Below, piece after piece: positions 16,687-25,071 of a stretch of 57,092 bases of DNA. The position numbers and the translations under genes are program-made. The stretch comes from Alphaproteobacteria bacterium (GTDB lineage Bacteria > Pseudomonadota > Alphaproteobacteria > Micavibrionales > Micavibrionaceae): NCBI GenBank assembly GCA_020443295.1, contig JAGRIJ010000016.1, forward strand, positions 1 to 57,092. Direction: 5' to 3'. The notes below the pieces were generated by a model, which made no database searches, was not told where the DNA came from, and worked only from the letters and a program-made list of their open reading frames with translations. Position 1 is the first letter of the stretch; each line of letters begins with the position of its first letter.

Positions 16687-17694
16687 ATGGCGAAAGGGAA
16701 AACCGTGTCACAGGAAGAAGAGTCTGATGTCAAGGCCCGCAAGCTTCAGGCGCTCGTCACGGCAATGGAAAATCGTATCATTGGCCAGAAAGATCTGATC
16801 CGCAGTATGATGCTTTGTCTTCTCTGTGATGGTCACATGCTGATAGAGGGGATGCCGGGCCTGGCCAAGACAACGGCGGCAAAAACGCTCGCTGAATCTA
16901 TCGAGGGAGAATTTCAGCGCATCCAGTTCACCCCGGATCTTCTGCCCTCCGACCTGATCGGAACGGATATCTACCTTCATGAAACGTCGACCTTTGAGTT
17001 CCGCAAGGGTCCGCTGTTTCATCACATCATTCTCGCGGACGAAATCAACCGCGCTCCCGCGAAAGTCCAGTCCGCTCTCCTCGAAGCGATGGAAGAAAAG
17101 CAGGTTTCCGTGGGCCTGCATACCTATCCGCTCCCGCCGCTTTATATGGTGCTGGCGACCCAGAACCCCATTGAGCAGGAAGGGACGTATAACCTGCCCG
17201 AAGCGCAGCTCGACCGCTTCCTCATGCACGCGGTTGTGAGTTATCCCGACCACGAAGAAGAAATGAAAATCCTTGAACTCGATGAAAAACTTGCATCTCA
17301 TCCGGAGAAAAAAAATGACCATGTGTCCGCGGTCGTGACACAGGAAGAAATTTTCGCGGCGAGAAGGAATATCCTTGAAGTTTACATGGACCCGAAGATC
17401 AAGCATTACGCGGTCTCTCTGGTCAGCGCGACCCGTAAACCCGGCGCCTATAGCGAGCAACTCTATGACTGGATTCTCCATGGTGCTTCCCCGCGGGCCA
17501 CGTTGGGATTGGTTCATACGGCACGGGCGCTGGCATGGCTGGAGGGGGATGGTTATGTTTCTCCCCATCACATTCAACAGGTCGCGCCGAATATTCTCCG
17601 CCACAGGATTATCCCGACCTTCGAGGCAGAAGCCGGAGGGGTAACCCGCGACAGGATCATCGCACATTTGCTTGAAGTGGTGGCGGTACCGTAG
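16687..17694 (+). CDS. MoxR-family AAA+ ATPase
   Basis: 335 residues from ATG 16687, chosen because AAAAGGAG stands about 10 bases upstream; the frame is open to 16627 without a good start. Walker A EGMPGLAKT is at 54-62, Walker B ILADEI at 115-120, sensor 1 ATQNP follows, then the Arg-finger region QLDRFLMH and the C-terminal lid with GASPRATLGLVHTARALA. MoxR ATPases work as chaperones for VWA-domain partner proteins, five of whose typical gene neighbours follow directly. First gene of the Bat operon; 19 bases precede the DUF58 gene. Confidence 0.95.
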   Translation: MAKGKTVSQEEESDVKARKLQALVTAMENRIIGQKDLIRSMMLCLLCDGHMLIEGMPGLAKTTAAKTLAESIEGEFQRIQFTPDLLPSDLIGTDIYLHETSTFEFRKGPLFHHIILADEINRAPAKVQSALLEAMEEKQVSVGLHTYPLPPLYMVLATQNPIEQEGTYNLPEAQLDRFLMHAVVSYPDHEEEMKILELDEKLASHPEKKNDHVSAVVTQEEIFAARRNILEVYMDPKIKHYAVSLVSATRKPGAYSEQLYDWILHGASPRATLGLVHTARALAWLEGDGYVSPHHIQQVAPNILRHRIIPTFEAEAGGVTRDRIIAHLLEVVAVP

Positions 17695-17713
17695 AAACGC
17701 GCAAGAGGCCGTT

Positions 17714-18661
17714 ATGCTGTATCCGGATTTCAAGGAACTCATGGAAATAGGCGCCCGTTCGGCGGGAGTGAGCCTGACCGCCCGCCGCAAGGCAGTATCC
17801 GTGATTACGGGAGACTATAAGTCGCCGTTCCGGGGCCGCGGACTGGAATTCGAGGAAGTCCGGGCCTACGTCCTCGGCGATGATGTCCGCAACATTGACT
17901 GGCGCGTAACCGCACGCACAGGACAGCCTCACCTCAAGCTCTATTCCGAGGATCGCGAACGCAGCGTACTGGTAAGCGTTGATTGCAATGAATCCATGCG
18001 CTTTGGCACGCGCGGAACCTTTAAATCGATTCAGGCCGCGCGGGCTGCCGCTCTGATTGGTTGGGCCGCGGTCCATGAAAACAACCGTTTTGGGGCCTCG
18101 CTTTACGGAAACGTTCCGGAGGGGCAGCGTTTCTTCGGTCCTCGCCGCTCCCGCCGTTCGCTCTGGCGCATGTTCAGACTGCTCTGCGATACGCAGGATT
18201 ACAATAAACAGCCCGTGGCGCTTGAAGATCACCTGCAATATCTTGGCAAGGCCGTACCCTCCGGCTCTTTAATTTTTATTATCGGGGACTTTATGGATTT
18301 GGGCCTCGATCTTAAAAAGCGGCTGGCTGATCTTCACGCACGTGCCGATGTCGTCCTCATTGCTGTAAACGATCCTGCAGACGGCAGATTGGAAAAAGCG
18401 GGAACGATTGTCTTTTCCGGCGGAAATCAGGAGCGCCTGATTATTGACACCGATGACAGGGAGGGATCAAGAGCATATGAACGCTCATGGAAACATAACC
18501 GCCACATGCTGGATGAGATGGTCAAATCCTTGGGTCTGGGTTTCGTGCAGTTATATACCAACAGGGACGTACGGACGGATTTGATTTTAGGCTTGAGGCT
18601 GATCAGGAAGATAGGAGGACGCGGTGCCGGATCAAAACGCACAGCTTCTGCAGCAGATTAG
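17714..18661 (+). CDS. DUF58 (VWA-like) Bat-operon protein
   Basis: 315 residues from ATG 17714 with AAGAGG upstream. The DUF58 core is visible: FRGRGLEFEEVRAYVLGDD, the DVRNIDWRVTART motif near 62-74, the LYSEDRERSVLVSVDCNESM segment, where D-x-N-x-S stands in for a MIDAS motif, and a second hydrophobic strand SLIFIIGDFMDLG. DUF58 proteins pair with MoxR ATPases and VWA proteins in envelope stress or metal-centre maturation roles. It overlaps the next gene by 38 bases, so translation is coupled. Soluble; no transmembrane helix. Confidence 0.93.
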   Translation: MLYPDFKELMEIGARSAGVSLTARRKAVSVITGDYKSPFRGRGLEFEEVRAYVLGDDVRNIDWRVTARTGQPHLKLYSEDRERSVLVSVDCNESMRFGTRGTFKSIQAARAAALIGWAAVHENNRFGASLYGNVPEGQRFFGPRRSRRSLWRMFRLLCDTQDYNKQPVALEDHLQYLGKAVPSGSLIFIIGDFMDLGLDLKKRLADLHARADVVLIAVNDPADGRLEKAGTIVFSGGNQERLIIDTDDREGSRAYERSWKHNRHMLDEMVKSLGLGFVQLYTNRDVRTDLILGLRLIRKIGGRGAGSKRTASAAD

Positions 18662-19109
18662 GGATATCAAGGGCCTTGATCCTTTCCCCTGGTGGCCGAT
18701 TGCGCCCGGCTGGTGGTATCTTCTGGGCGTGCTTCTTGTCTTGGGGGCGTCGCTATACGCGCTGGAGCGCTTTCTGATCGCTCGGCGGAACAAAAATATC
18801 TGGAAACACGAAGCGTTAAAAGTTTTGTCCGCCCTGGAAACAGATACCCGTAAAAGCGCAAAGGAAAAAATTGCATCTTTGGCCATACTCCTGCGGAAGC
18901 TGGCCATACGCCGTCACGGAAGAGGGGAATGCGCAGGCCTGGAAGGACGGGACTGGCTCAAATGGCTGACCCTGAACGACCCGGTCGGCTTTGATTGGGA
19001 GCGGGATGGAAGGTTTCTGGTCGAAGCTCCCTACGCCCCGGAAGGGCAGCCGGAACATTCCGCCGCTTTGCAACGAATAATGAAAGCAGTGAAAGGATGG
19101 ATTCGGTAA
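18624..19109 (+). CDS. DUF4381 membrane protein of the Bat operon
   Basis: 161 residues from GTG 18624, set by GGAGG six bases upstream; the first 38 bases lie inside the DUF58 gene. The DUF4381 pattern is seen in LQQIRDIKGLDPFPWWPIAPGW followed by one membrane helix (WYLLGVLLVLGASLYAL, about 34-50), then a basic cytosolic helical domain with LAILLRKLAIRRHGR. Family members sit between DUF58 and VWA genes in MoxR operons and are thought to be membrane scaffolds. Its stop TAA overlaps the batA start as TAATG. Confidence 0.9.
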   Translation: MPDQNAQLLQQIRDIKGLDPFPWWPIAPGWWYLLGVLLVLGASLYALERFLIARRNKNIWKHEALKVLSALETDTRKSAKEKIASLAILLRKLAIRRHGRGECAGLEGRDWLKWLTLNDPVGFDWERDGRFLVEAPYAPEGQPEHSAALQRIMKAVKGWIR

Positions 19110-20119
19110 TGTTCACCTTCGCCTGGCCTTCAATGATTCTTCTTTTGGCGCTGCCTCTGCTGGCTCGTTATCTCCTCCCGCGCATTTCCGGACGGATCGG
19201 CAAGGCGGTGATCCGTTTTCCTCATATGGAAACGTTGAAAAAAGCCTTTGGAGGTTCGTCCCTGCAGTTGAACCTGACATTGAAAGCGTTCCTTCTCTTG
19301 GCCTCTTTATTCTGGATCTGCCTGACTCTGGCTTTGATGCAGCCTCAGATCGTAAACAAAAGAGAGGACGTCCAAACTGAAGGTTACGACATCATGCTCG
19401 CCGTTGACCTTTCAGGGTCCATGCAGGCGATGGATTTTTCCAGCGGCTGGACTCCGGTCACACGTCTGGATATTGCCAAATCGGTTGTCGGAAATTTCGT
19501 AAAGGAACGAAACGAAGACCGCATCGGTCTGGTTCTTTTTGGGGATTTCGCCTATCAGTATGCGCCGCTGACCATGGATCATGACGCGGTCGTAAAAATG
19601 CTGAACGAAACGGTCATTTCTATGGCCGGTGACGGAACGGCGATCGGCGATGCTATCGGCCTGTCTGTGAAAGCGCTGCGCGACCGTCCGGAAAAATCGA
19701 GGGTCATTATTCTTCTGACGGACGGCGAGGATACGGCCAGTTCGATCCCGCCGATACAGGCGGCAAAGCTCGCCAAGCAATACGGCATAAAAATCTACAC
19801 AATCGGCATAGGAAAAAAAGGCCCTGTGATGGTTCCCGGTCCGATGGGAATGATGACCCGGACGGTAAAAAACGAAAACTTGCTGAGGATTATGGCCGAG
19901 ACGACGGGCGGCAGCAGTTTCGAAGCGGCAGACACGACAACGTTGGTCAAGGTTTATGAGAAAATCAACCAACTCGAAAAAACCAAGGTGGAATCAAGAG
20001 AATACGTCATCAGGACGCCCCTGTTCCGTTATCCGCTTGCGGTCGCGCTTCTGTTTTTAGCCTGCATCGCGCTTTTGCCGCTCCTGTTGCAGGGGGATGG
20101 AAGGAGGGCCCATGCCTAG
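19109..20119 (+). CDS. batA: BatA-like VWA-domain membrane protein
   Basis: 336 residues from ATG 19109 (TAATG overlap; ribosome site GAAAGG upstream; an in-frame ATG at 19097 is possible). N-terminal aerotolerance-type helix FAWPSMILLLALPLLARYL, a second helix near 58-78, then a von Willebrand A domain with the MIDAS triplet D100-x-S102-x-S104 (AVDLSGSMQ), the threonine strand GDGTAIGDAIG and the LLTDGEDTASS strand. A C-terminal helix near 310-330 anchors it again, so the VWA domain faces the periplasm. It partners BatB; metal-dependent protein binding is the family's role. The downstream gene starts 8 bases before its stop. Confidence 0.94.
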   Translation: MFTFAWPSMILLLALPLLARYLLPRISGRIGKAVIRFPHMETLKKAFGGSSLQLNLTLKAFLLLASLFWICLTLALMQPQIVNKREDVQTEGYDIMLAVDLSGSMQAMDFSSGWTPVTRLDIAKSVVGNFVKERNEDRIGLVLFGDFAYQYAPLTMDHDAVVKMLNETVISMAGDGTAIGDAIGLSVKALRDRPEKSRVIILLTDGEDTASSIPPIQAAKLAKQYGIKIYTIGIGKKGPVMVPGPMGMMTRTVKNENLLRIMAETTGGSSFEAADTTTLVKVYEKINQLEKTKVESREYVIRTPLFRYPLAVALLFLACIALLPLLLQGDGRRAHA

Positions 20120-22448
20120 CCCTGGCCCGACAATCCTGACTCCCGAAACGACATACAGCGGCTTTCATTTTTCCGAACCCCAATGGCTTTGGGCATTGGC
20201 GGTTGTTCCGGTGCTCTGGATTCTTTACAGGATATTTTACTCTTCCGGCCCCACTAAAAACGACAGGCTCCGGGCCTTTGCCGACCCGCATCTGCTTCCG
20301 CACCTGATATCCGGAACCGAGGGCGGCCTCAAAGGAAACGGCTTGTGGCGCGCTTTATTACTGTGGTCTGCAATCTGGATTTGCAGCGTTCTGGCAATGG
20401 CGGGACCGCGCTGGGACTATACAGAAATTGAGGCCTTCCGTCCTGCGAACTCTCTGGTGATTGTGCTCGATTTATCACGCTCCATGGATGTCGCGGACGT
20501 TAAGCCGTCTCGTCTGGCGCGGGCAAGGCAGGAAATCGAGGATATCTCGCGCAGTTCCAGAGGTCTGAATATCGGGCTGGTTGCTTTCGCAAACATCGCT
20601 CACATGATTACGCCTCTGACGGATGACAAGGCAACGCTCGAGCGTCTGCTGCCTTCGATAAAAACCGATCTGGTCTATACGCAGGGCAGCCGCCTCTCGC
20701 CGGCCCTTCACATGGCGCGAAGGATGCTTGAATCGCAAAAAGGAGAGGAAAAGCACATCCTTCTTCTAAGCGACGGGGGATATGAAGAACCCTACGGTCC
20801 GATCTACAGGGCCTTAAGGGAAATCACCGACAAAGGTATGAAGGTTCATGTTTTAGGGTTGGGAACCTCTCAGGGCGGACCGGTTCCGGATGGAATCGGA
20901 GGCTATGTGCGGTCCTCAACGGGAACGGTGATCTCCAAAATGGATACCGGTCTCTTAAAGCAGATTGCGTCCGACGGCAACGGAATTTATCGCGAGGCCT
21001 CGTATCTGGACGACGATACGAACGACATATTAAGGCAAATTACCATTAAGGCGGATCAAAGCGAGGATACCCGGAAAATATTGCGGTTTTGGGAAGAGCG
21101 CTTTTACGTCTTCCTCTTTCCCTGCATTCTTCTTGTTTTACCGTGGTTCCGTCGCGGCGCGGCTTTTCCCGTTGTCTTGTTGCTGCTTCTTTCCTTATCG
21201 ACCCCTGCTCAGGCGTTTAGCCTTCGCGATTTGTTTTTGACAAAAGAACAGCAGGGCCGTCAGGCCCTTGAACAGAAAAACTACGAAGAAGCGGAAAAGA
21301 TGTTCAGTGATGACCCTTATCGTCGCGGCGTAGTGGAATACAAGTCCGGAAAGTATGACGAGGCGGAAAAGTCCTTCTCTGAGGTTCAAAGGCCGGAAGT
21401 CAGGGAAAACGCCGAGTATAACCGCGGCAACGCCCAAATGATGTCAGGAAAGCTCAAGGACGCGATCAAGACATACGAAAAAGTATTAAAGGATAATCCG
21501 GATCACAAGGACGCTCAGCATAACCTCGACATTGCCAAAAAAATGCTCGAAGAACAGAACAAGCAGCAACAGCAGCAAGAAAATCAGAACCAAAAACAAA
21601 AACAGGATCAGCAGCAAAAGCAGAATCAAAAGGATCAGCAAAAACAGGACAAAAACCAGCAACAGCAAAAACAGGACGATCAGGGCGGGGATCAGAAAGA
21701 CCAAAAGCAGCAGCAAAATTCTGAACAGCAAAAAGAAGGGAATCAGAACGAGAATAAATCCGGTGAACAGAAATCATCTCAGGAAGACAGCAATCAGCAA
21801 TCCGGAGAAAACCGGAAATCGCAAAAGCAGGAACAGCAGAACTCGCAAGATCAAAAAGATCAGTCTGCTCGGGAAAGGAGCGATCATCAGCAGGATCAGA
21901 AAAAACAGCAAAGCCAGTCCGGGGAAGAAAACCGCGATCAACAGGAAAAACAAAAGGAAGAACAGCAAAATCAGCAAACGGCGGGCAATGAACAAAATCA
22001 GAAAGACCGTAAGGATTTCCCGCCTCAGCCCGAACAGGCCGATCAAAAACAGAATGAAAAGCAAGAGAAAGAAGCTCAGGAAAAGCAGCAAGAGCGGCAA
22101 CAACAGCAACAACAGCAAAAACAGGATCAGGAAAATCAAAAACAAGCAGAGCAAAAACAAGACAATCTTCCGCCCCCTGAGCAGCCAGGTCAGCCTCTTC
22201 CGACGCAGAAAGACGACAATTCTCAGCAGGAACAGCAAAGCGGGCAGGTTGATCGCACGAAACGCCCAAGCTTGCGTGATGAAGCCAATCTTCAGAGAGA
22301 CCCCGATCAAAAGCCGCGCACACAGCAGGACGTGGATGCGGATCAATGGTTAAGCCATATCGACAGCGATACGGAAACTTTCCTGAAGAACAAGTTTTAC
22401 ATTGAATCCCGTAGATCAGGAGCAACACAAGGAAGACAGACATGGTGA
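20112..22448 (+). CDS. BatB-BatC fusion: VWA domain, TPRs and Gln/Lys-rich tail
   Basis: 778 residues from ATG 20112 with GGAGGG upstream. Residues 20-100 have two membrane helices. A VWA domain follows with MIDAS D120-x-S122-x-S124 (VLDLSRSMD) and LLLSDGGYEEP. Two closely spaced hydrophobic segments near 325-375 (FYVFLFPCILLVLPWF; FPVVLLLLLSLSTPAQA) bring the chain back through the membrane. Residues about 380-478 are TPR repeats typical of BatC. Residues about 478-700 are an extreme Gln/Lys/Asp/Asn low-complexity stretch, and the last 50 residues are ordered-looking (QDVDADQWLSHIDSDTETFL). It is both BatB and BatC in one chain. Overlaps batD by 7 bases. Confidence 0.92.
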   Translation: MPSPGPTILTPETTYSGFHFSEPQWLWALAVVPVLWILYRIFYSSGPTKNDRLRAFADPHLLPHLISGTEGGLKGNGLWRALLLWSAIWICSVLAMAGPRWDYTEIEAFRPANSLVIVLDLSRSMDVADVKPSRLARARQEIEDISRSSRGLNIGLVAFANIAHMITPLTDDKATLERLLPSIKTDLVYTQGSRLSPALHMARRMLESQKGEEKHILLLSDGGYEEPYGPIYRALREITDKGMKVHVLGLGTSQGGPVPDGIGGYVRSSTGTVISKMDTGLLKQIASDGNGIYREASYLDDDTNDILRQITIKADQSEDTRKILRFWEERFYVFLFPCILLVLPWFRRGAAFPVVLLLLLSLSTPAQAFSLRDLFLTKEQQGRQALEQKNYEEAEKMFSDDPYRRGVVEYKSGKYDEAEKSFSEVQRPEVRENAEYNRGNAQMMSGKLKDAIKTYEKVLKDNPDHKDAQHNLDIAKKMLEEQNKQQQQQENQNQKQKQDQQQKQNQKDQQKQDKNQQQQKQDDQGGDQKDQKQQQNSEQQKEGNQNENKSGEQKSSQEDSNQQSGENRKSQKQEQQNSQDQKDQSARERSDHQQDQKKQQSQSGEENRDQQEKQKEEQQNQQTAGNEQNQKDRKDFPPQPEQADQKQNEKQEKEAQEKQQERQQQQQQQKQDQENQKQAEQKQDNLPPPEQPGQPLPTQKDDNSQQEQQSGQVDRTKRPSLRDEANLQRDPDQKPRTQQDVDADQWLSHIDSDTETFLKNKFYIESRRSGATQGRQTW
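21544..22210 (+). repeat. CAG/CAA/AAA-rich low-complexity coding tract
   Basis: About 670 bases of irregular CAG, CAA, AAA, GAT and AAT codons encode roughly 220 residues that are mostly Gln, Lys, Asp, Asn and Glu inside the BatB-C protein. It is not a regular tandem repeat: units vary constantly. Such slippage-prone tracts usually change length between strains. Long open frames on the opposite strand here are a by-product of the composition. Confidence 0.9.
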
Positions 22449-24331
22449 AATATCTGGGACGTCTCTCAATACTGGCCGTTATATTTCTCGTATCGTTCGC
22501 CCAGACGGTTTGGGCGGCGTCACTGGAAGCATCAATTAACCGCGACGAGGTTTCCTTGAACGGAATAGTAAGGTTGACACTCACTCTTCACGGGGCGGCA
22601 TCGGCAGAAAAACCGGATTTCTCGTCTCTTGTAAAAGATTTCAGGATCAACTCGACAAGCCAGTCTTCGAGTACGAGTATCATGAATGGTTCGTATTCCT
22701 CTGAAATTTCATGGACGCTTCTCCTGCAGCCGCTCAACGTCGGAGAAGTCACAATTCCGGCTATTTCAGTAAAAACGGATCAGGGAGTACTGGCATCTCA
22801 GCCTGTCAAAATGAAAGTTACCAAGGCCTCGGCGCAAAGGCAGGCGCCAAAGGATAAGCAGGGACGTGATGTCTATATAGATGCGAAGGTCAGCGATAAG
22901 ACGCCCTACCGCAACAGCCCCGTGGTATTCACTGTTCGCCTTGTCGCCTCGGCCCCTGTTTCCGATATAGGGTATGGCGACCTGAAAATCGACGGCGCAG
23001 TCGTTGAAAAACAGGGCGATCCTAAAATCTACGATGATGTTCTCAGCGGCAGGAGAGTAAAAATTGTCGAACTCCGCTATGTGATAACGCCTCTGCAGTC
23101 CGGACCTCTGAAAATTCCCTCTTACGTCTTTCAGGGTATGCTGAGGGGGCAGGGGGTATCCCCGTCTCCTTTCGGTGATCCGTTCGGCGGCGGAGCGGCG
23201 CAGGATCCTTTTGGCGTCTTTCAGGACTTCGGCTTTTTCACCGATATCATGGGCCAGCCTTTCACTTTGAGATCGGACGAAATAGTGCTCAAGGTAAAAA
23301 ATGACGCTGCTCAGATGGATCCTTGGATTCCCGCAGAGGATTTGCACTTTTCGGATTCAATAGATGGTGCGGATAAGGCCAGGGTCGGCGAACCGATCAC
23401 CCGCCGTTTGACCTTGGTGGCAAAAGGAAATGTCGGGACGGCTCTTCCGGACCTGAACGGAAAGATCGCATCGGAATCCGATTTCAGGATATATCCTGAA
23501 AATCCGCAGACGGGATTTAACATCGCCGATGACGGCAAGGATATATCCGGTTGGCGGGAGGAAACGTATACGTTAATTCCGAAAAAAGGCGGAACCCTGA
23601 CTCTCCCTGAAATCAGGGTGCCGTGGTGGGATGTCAGGAATAACCAGATCGCGTATGCCACGGTTCCCGCCAAGACTATTAATGTTTCGGGCGGATCGCA
23701 AACCCGGCAGGAAGCTTCGGTGGCTCCGGCACAACCGGCATCAGCCCGGCAACCCGCTCAGACGCAATCCCCCCCGCAGCCGGAATCACGGTCAGCATCC
23801 GGATCGAACAATGAGAAATCCAACCGCGCCTTTCGTCAGGACATGTACCTGCTCGGTGGTCTGGCCGCAGCAGCGGTTGCCATTCTTCTGGCAATCTTCA
23901 TCATGATGAAGCCGAAAAACGAACAGAAAGAAAAGCCGAAACAAAAAACGGGCGAACAAGCCGCTGTAACGGTCAGGCCCGTGCCCAAAGCGGCAAACGA
24001 GGATTTAATTTCCGCGGCAGATTTGCGTAAAGCATCGAACCTCGACGAGTTGAAAAAAATGATTTCGGCATTTTCTGGCCAAAAGGCCGGGACGCGTTCC
24101 TCCGCTTCTTTGAAGGAAATTGCTCAGGAAATCGCTAAAGGTCTGGAACCTTCCCGTCAGGAAGAATCGGAAAAGCTCTTCAACCGTCTGGAGGGAGCGC
24201 TTTATGCAGCCCAAGAAACGCCGTTCGCTCCTCTAAAAGAGGATTTTGCCGTTCTCCTGGAAAAATATGTGCCGCCCCGGCAGGAGAAGGGGGCGAAGGT
24301 CGAGCGTCTGGGCGCTCTGAATCCCAGCTAG
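22442..24331 (+). CDS. batD: BatD-like oxygen-tolerance protein
   Basis: 629 residues from ATG 22442. A signal peptide (about 1-27, ending in VWAAS) leads into a beta-rich periplasmic region typical of BatD, with LEASINRDEVSLNGIVRLTL at the start and an Asp/Gly/Phe-rich loop (DPFGGGAAQDPFGVFQDFGFF) in the middle. A Ser/Gln/Pro linker precedes one membrane helix (MYLLGGLAAAAVAILLAIFIMM, about 462-483), and a cytosolic helical tail of about 140 residues follows. Domain order fits BatD acting with BatA/BatB at the inner membrane. Last gene of the operon. Confidence 0.92.
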   Translation: MVKYLGRLSILAVIFLVSFAQTVWAASLEASINRDEVSLNGIVRLTLTLHGAASAEKPDFSSLVKDFRINSTSQSSSTSIMNGSYSSEISWTLLLQPLNVGEVTIPAISVKTDQGVLASQPVKMKVTKASAQRQAPKDKQGRDVYIDAKVSDKTPYRNSPVVFTVRLVASAPVSDIGYGDLKIDGAVVEKQGDPKIYDDVLSGRRVKIVELRYVITPLQSGPLKIPSYVFQGMLRGQGVSPSPFGDPFGGGAAQDPFGVFQDFGFFTDIMGQPFTLRSDEIVLKVKNDAAQMDPWIPAEDLHFSDSIDGADKARVGEPITRRLTLVAKGNVGTALPDLNGKIASESDFRIYPENPQTGFNIADDGKDISGWREETYTLIPKKGGTLTLPEIRVPWWDVRNNQIAYATVPAKTINVSGGSQTRQEASVAPAQPASARQPAQTQSPPQPESRSASGSNNEKSNRAFRQDMYLLGGLAAAAVAILLAIFIMMKPKNEQKEKPKQKTGEQAAVTVRPVPKAANEDLISAADLRKASNLDELKKMISAFSGQKAGTRSSASLKEIAQEIAKGLEPSRQEESEKLFNRLEGALYAAQETPFAPLKEDFAVLLEKYVPPRQEKGAKVERLGALNPS

Positions 24332-24342
24332 TAAAAAACGAA

Positions 24343-24378
24343 CCGGCCCTGGCACTCCGGGGGAAGGAGCAGGGCCGG
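24343..24378 (-). terminator. Intrinsic terminator of the truncated-esterase gene
   Basis: CCGGCCCTG (24343-24351) pairs with CAGGGCCGG (24370-24378), a 9-bp perfect GC-rich stem with an 18-base loop. Read on the minus strand the stem is followed by TTCGTTTTTT, so it terminates the minus-strand gene at 24411-24965; on the plus strand, where it follows batD, there is no T-run. A second small inverted repeat (AAGAGG/CCTCTT, 24389-24405) lies between it and the stop codon. Confidence 0.7.
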
Positions 24379-24410
24379 CCGCAGGTATAAGAGGGTGGTC
24401 CTCTTAATCC

Positions 24411-24965
24411 TTAATTGTAGTAGACATTGATCCGCCGTGTATCCACACGGTAATGACTGTCCAGAAGGCTGAGAACGGAGCGGATAATAGCGTTGTCATC
24501 ATGCCGTCCGTAGCCGTTGCCGTACGCATAGGCCAAAATCAGACCCTCGCGTCCGGCTTTCTGTTGAAAAAACTTATGGGTAGGCACACCACGATACGTG
24601 CCCTTATTGTCCACCACGATCAAGAGCGGTAAAACTTTACGCGTATTCTTGAGGTAGGAAGGGACATGAATCTGAAAATCATTTCGCCAGTCATGATTTC
24701 CGCCCCTGTCATTGTTGTGGTTCCAATCCTTATTATCGTACTTGCGGTTGTTCCAGTCATTCCTGTCGTGATTATCATGGTCGTCCCATCCATAATCGCG
24801 GTGATGATCGTCCTTGCGAGTGTCATGATATCCGTAATTACGGTTCTGCGTGCTATTGTTCCAGGGGCCGTTTTTATGGTCGTTGTCATGAGCAAGGGCC
24901 GTGCCGGAAGCCGCGCATAACAGCATCAGCGACGCAGCAAGCAATGTTTTTCTATATATCGGCAT
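24411..24965 (-). CDS. Secreted truncated esterase-like protein with Asp/His/Asn-rich insert
   Basis: 184 residues from ATG 24965, preferred over GTG 24983 because AAAGGA stands 10 bases upstream of the ATG. Residues 1-25 are a signal peptide (ending in GTALA). Residues about 26-97 are almost only Asp, His, Asn, Trp, Tyr, Arg and Lys. Residues 98-184 align with the start of the neighbouring esterase: FQIHVPSYLKNTRK with its YILHVPESVLASRK, then LPLLIVV, EGLILAYAYG and the helix before VDTRRINVYY. The chain stops exactly where the esterase has its GMSNG nucleophile elbow, so the catalytic Ser and all later parts are missing. A terminator follows directly. It cannot be a normal esterase; metal or ligand binding by the His/Asp tract is possible. 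Confidence 0.8.
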   Translation of the reverse strand: MPIYRKTLLAASLMLLCAASGTALAHDNDHKNGPWNNSTQNRNYGYHDTRKDDHHRDYGWDDHDNHDRNDWNNRKYDNKDWNHNNDRGGNHDWRNDFQIHVPSYLKNTRKVLPLLIVVDNKGTYRGVPTHKFFQQKAGREGLILAYAYGNGYGRHDDNAIIRSVLSLLDSHYRVDTRRINVYYN

Positions 24966-25071
24966 GGGTAAATATCCTTTCACACTTATCGTTGCCTCAC
25001 TTATGCAACGTAGGCGCGGGCGATTCCCTTCTATGAAGCGAACGACAATTTCATAGGGGGTTTAAGAATGC

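Noticed and set aside
21544..22210. Repetitive tract that might be read as a CRISPR or minisatellite.
   Set aside because: Units are irregular, have no spacers, and keep a single coding frame.
21466..22584. A 372-codon open frame on the minus strand across the batC-like tail.
   Set aside because: It is antisense to the Gln/Lys tract; the CAG/CAA/AAA composition removes stops on the other strand. No ribosome site and no protein-like pattern.
24411..25071. The truncated esterase copy as a frameshifted pseudogene.
   Set aside because: No continuation of the esterase appears after its stop in any frame; an inverted repeat and terminator follow, and signal peptide and ribosome site are kept.
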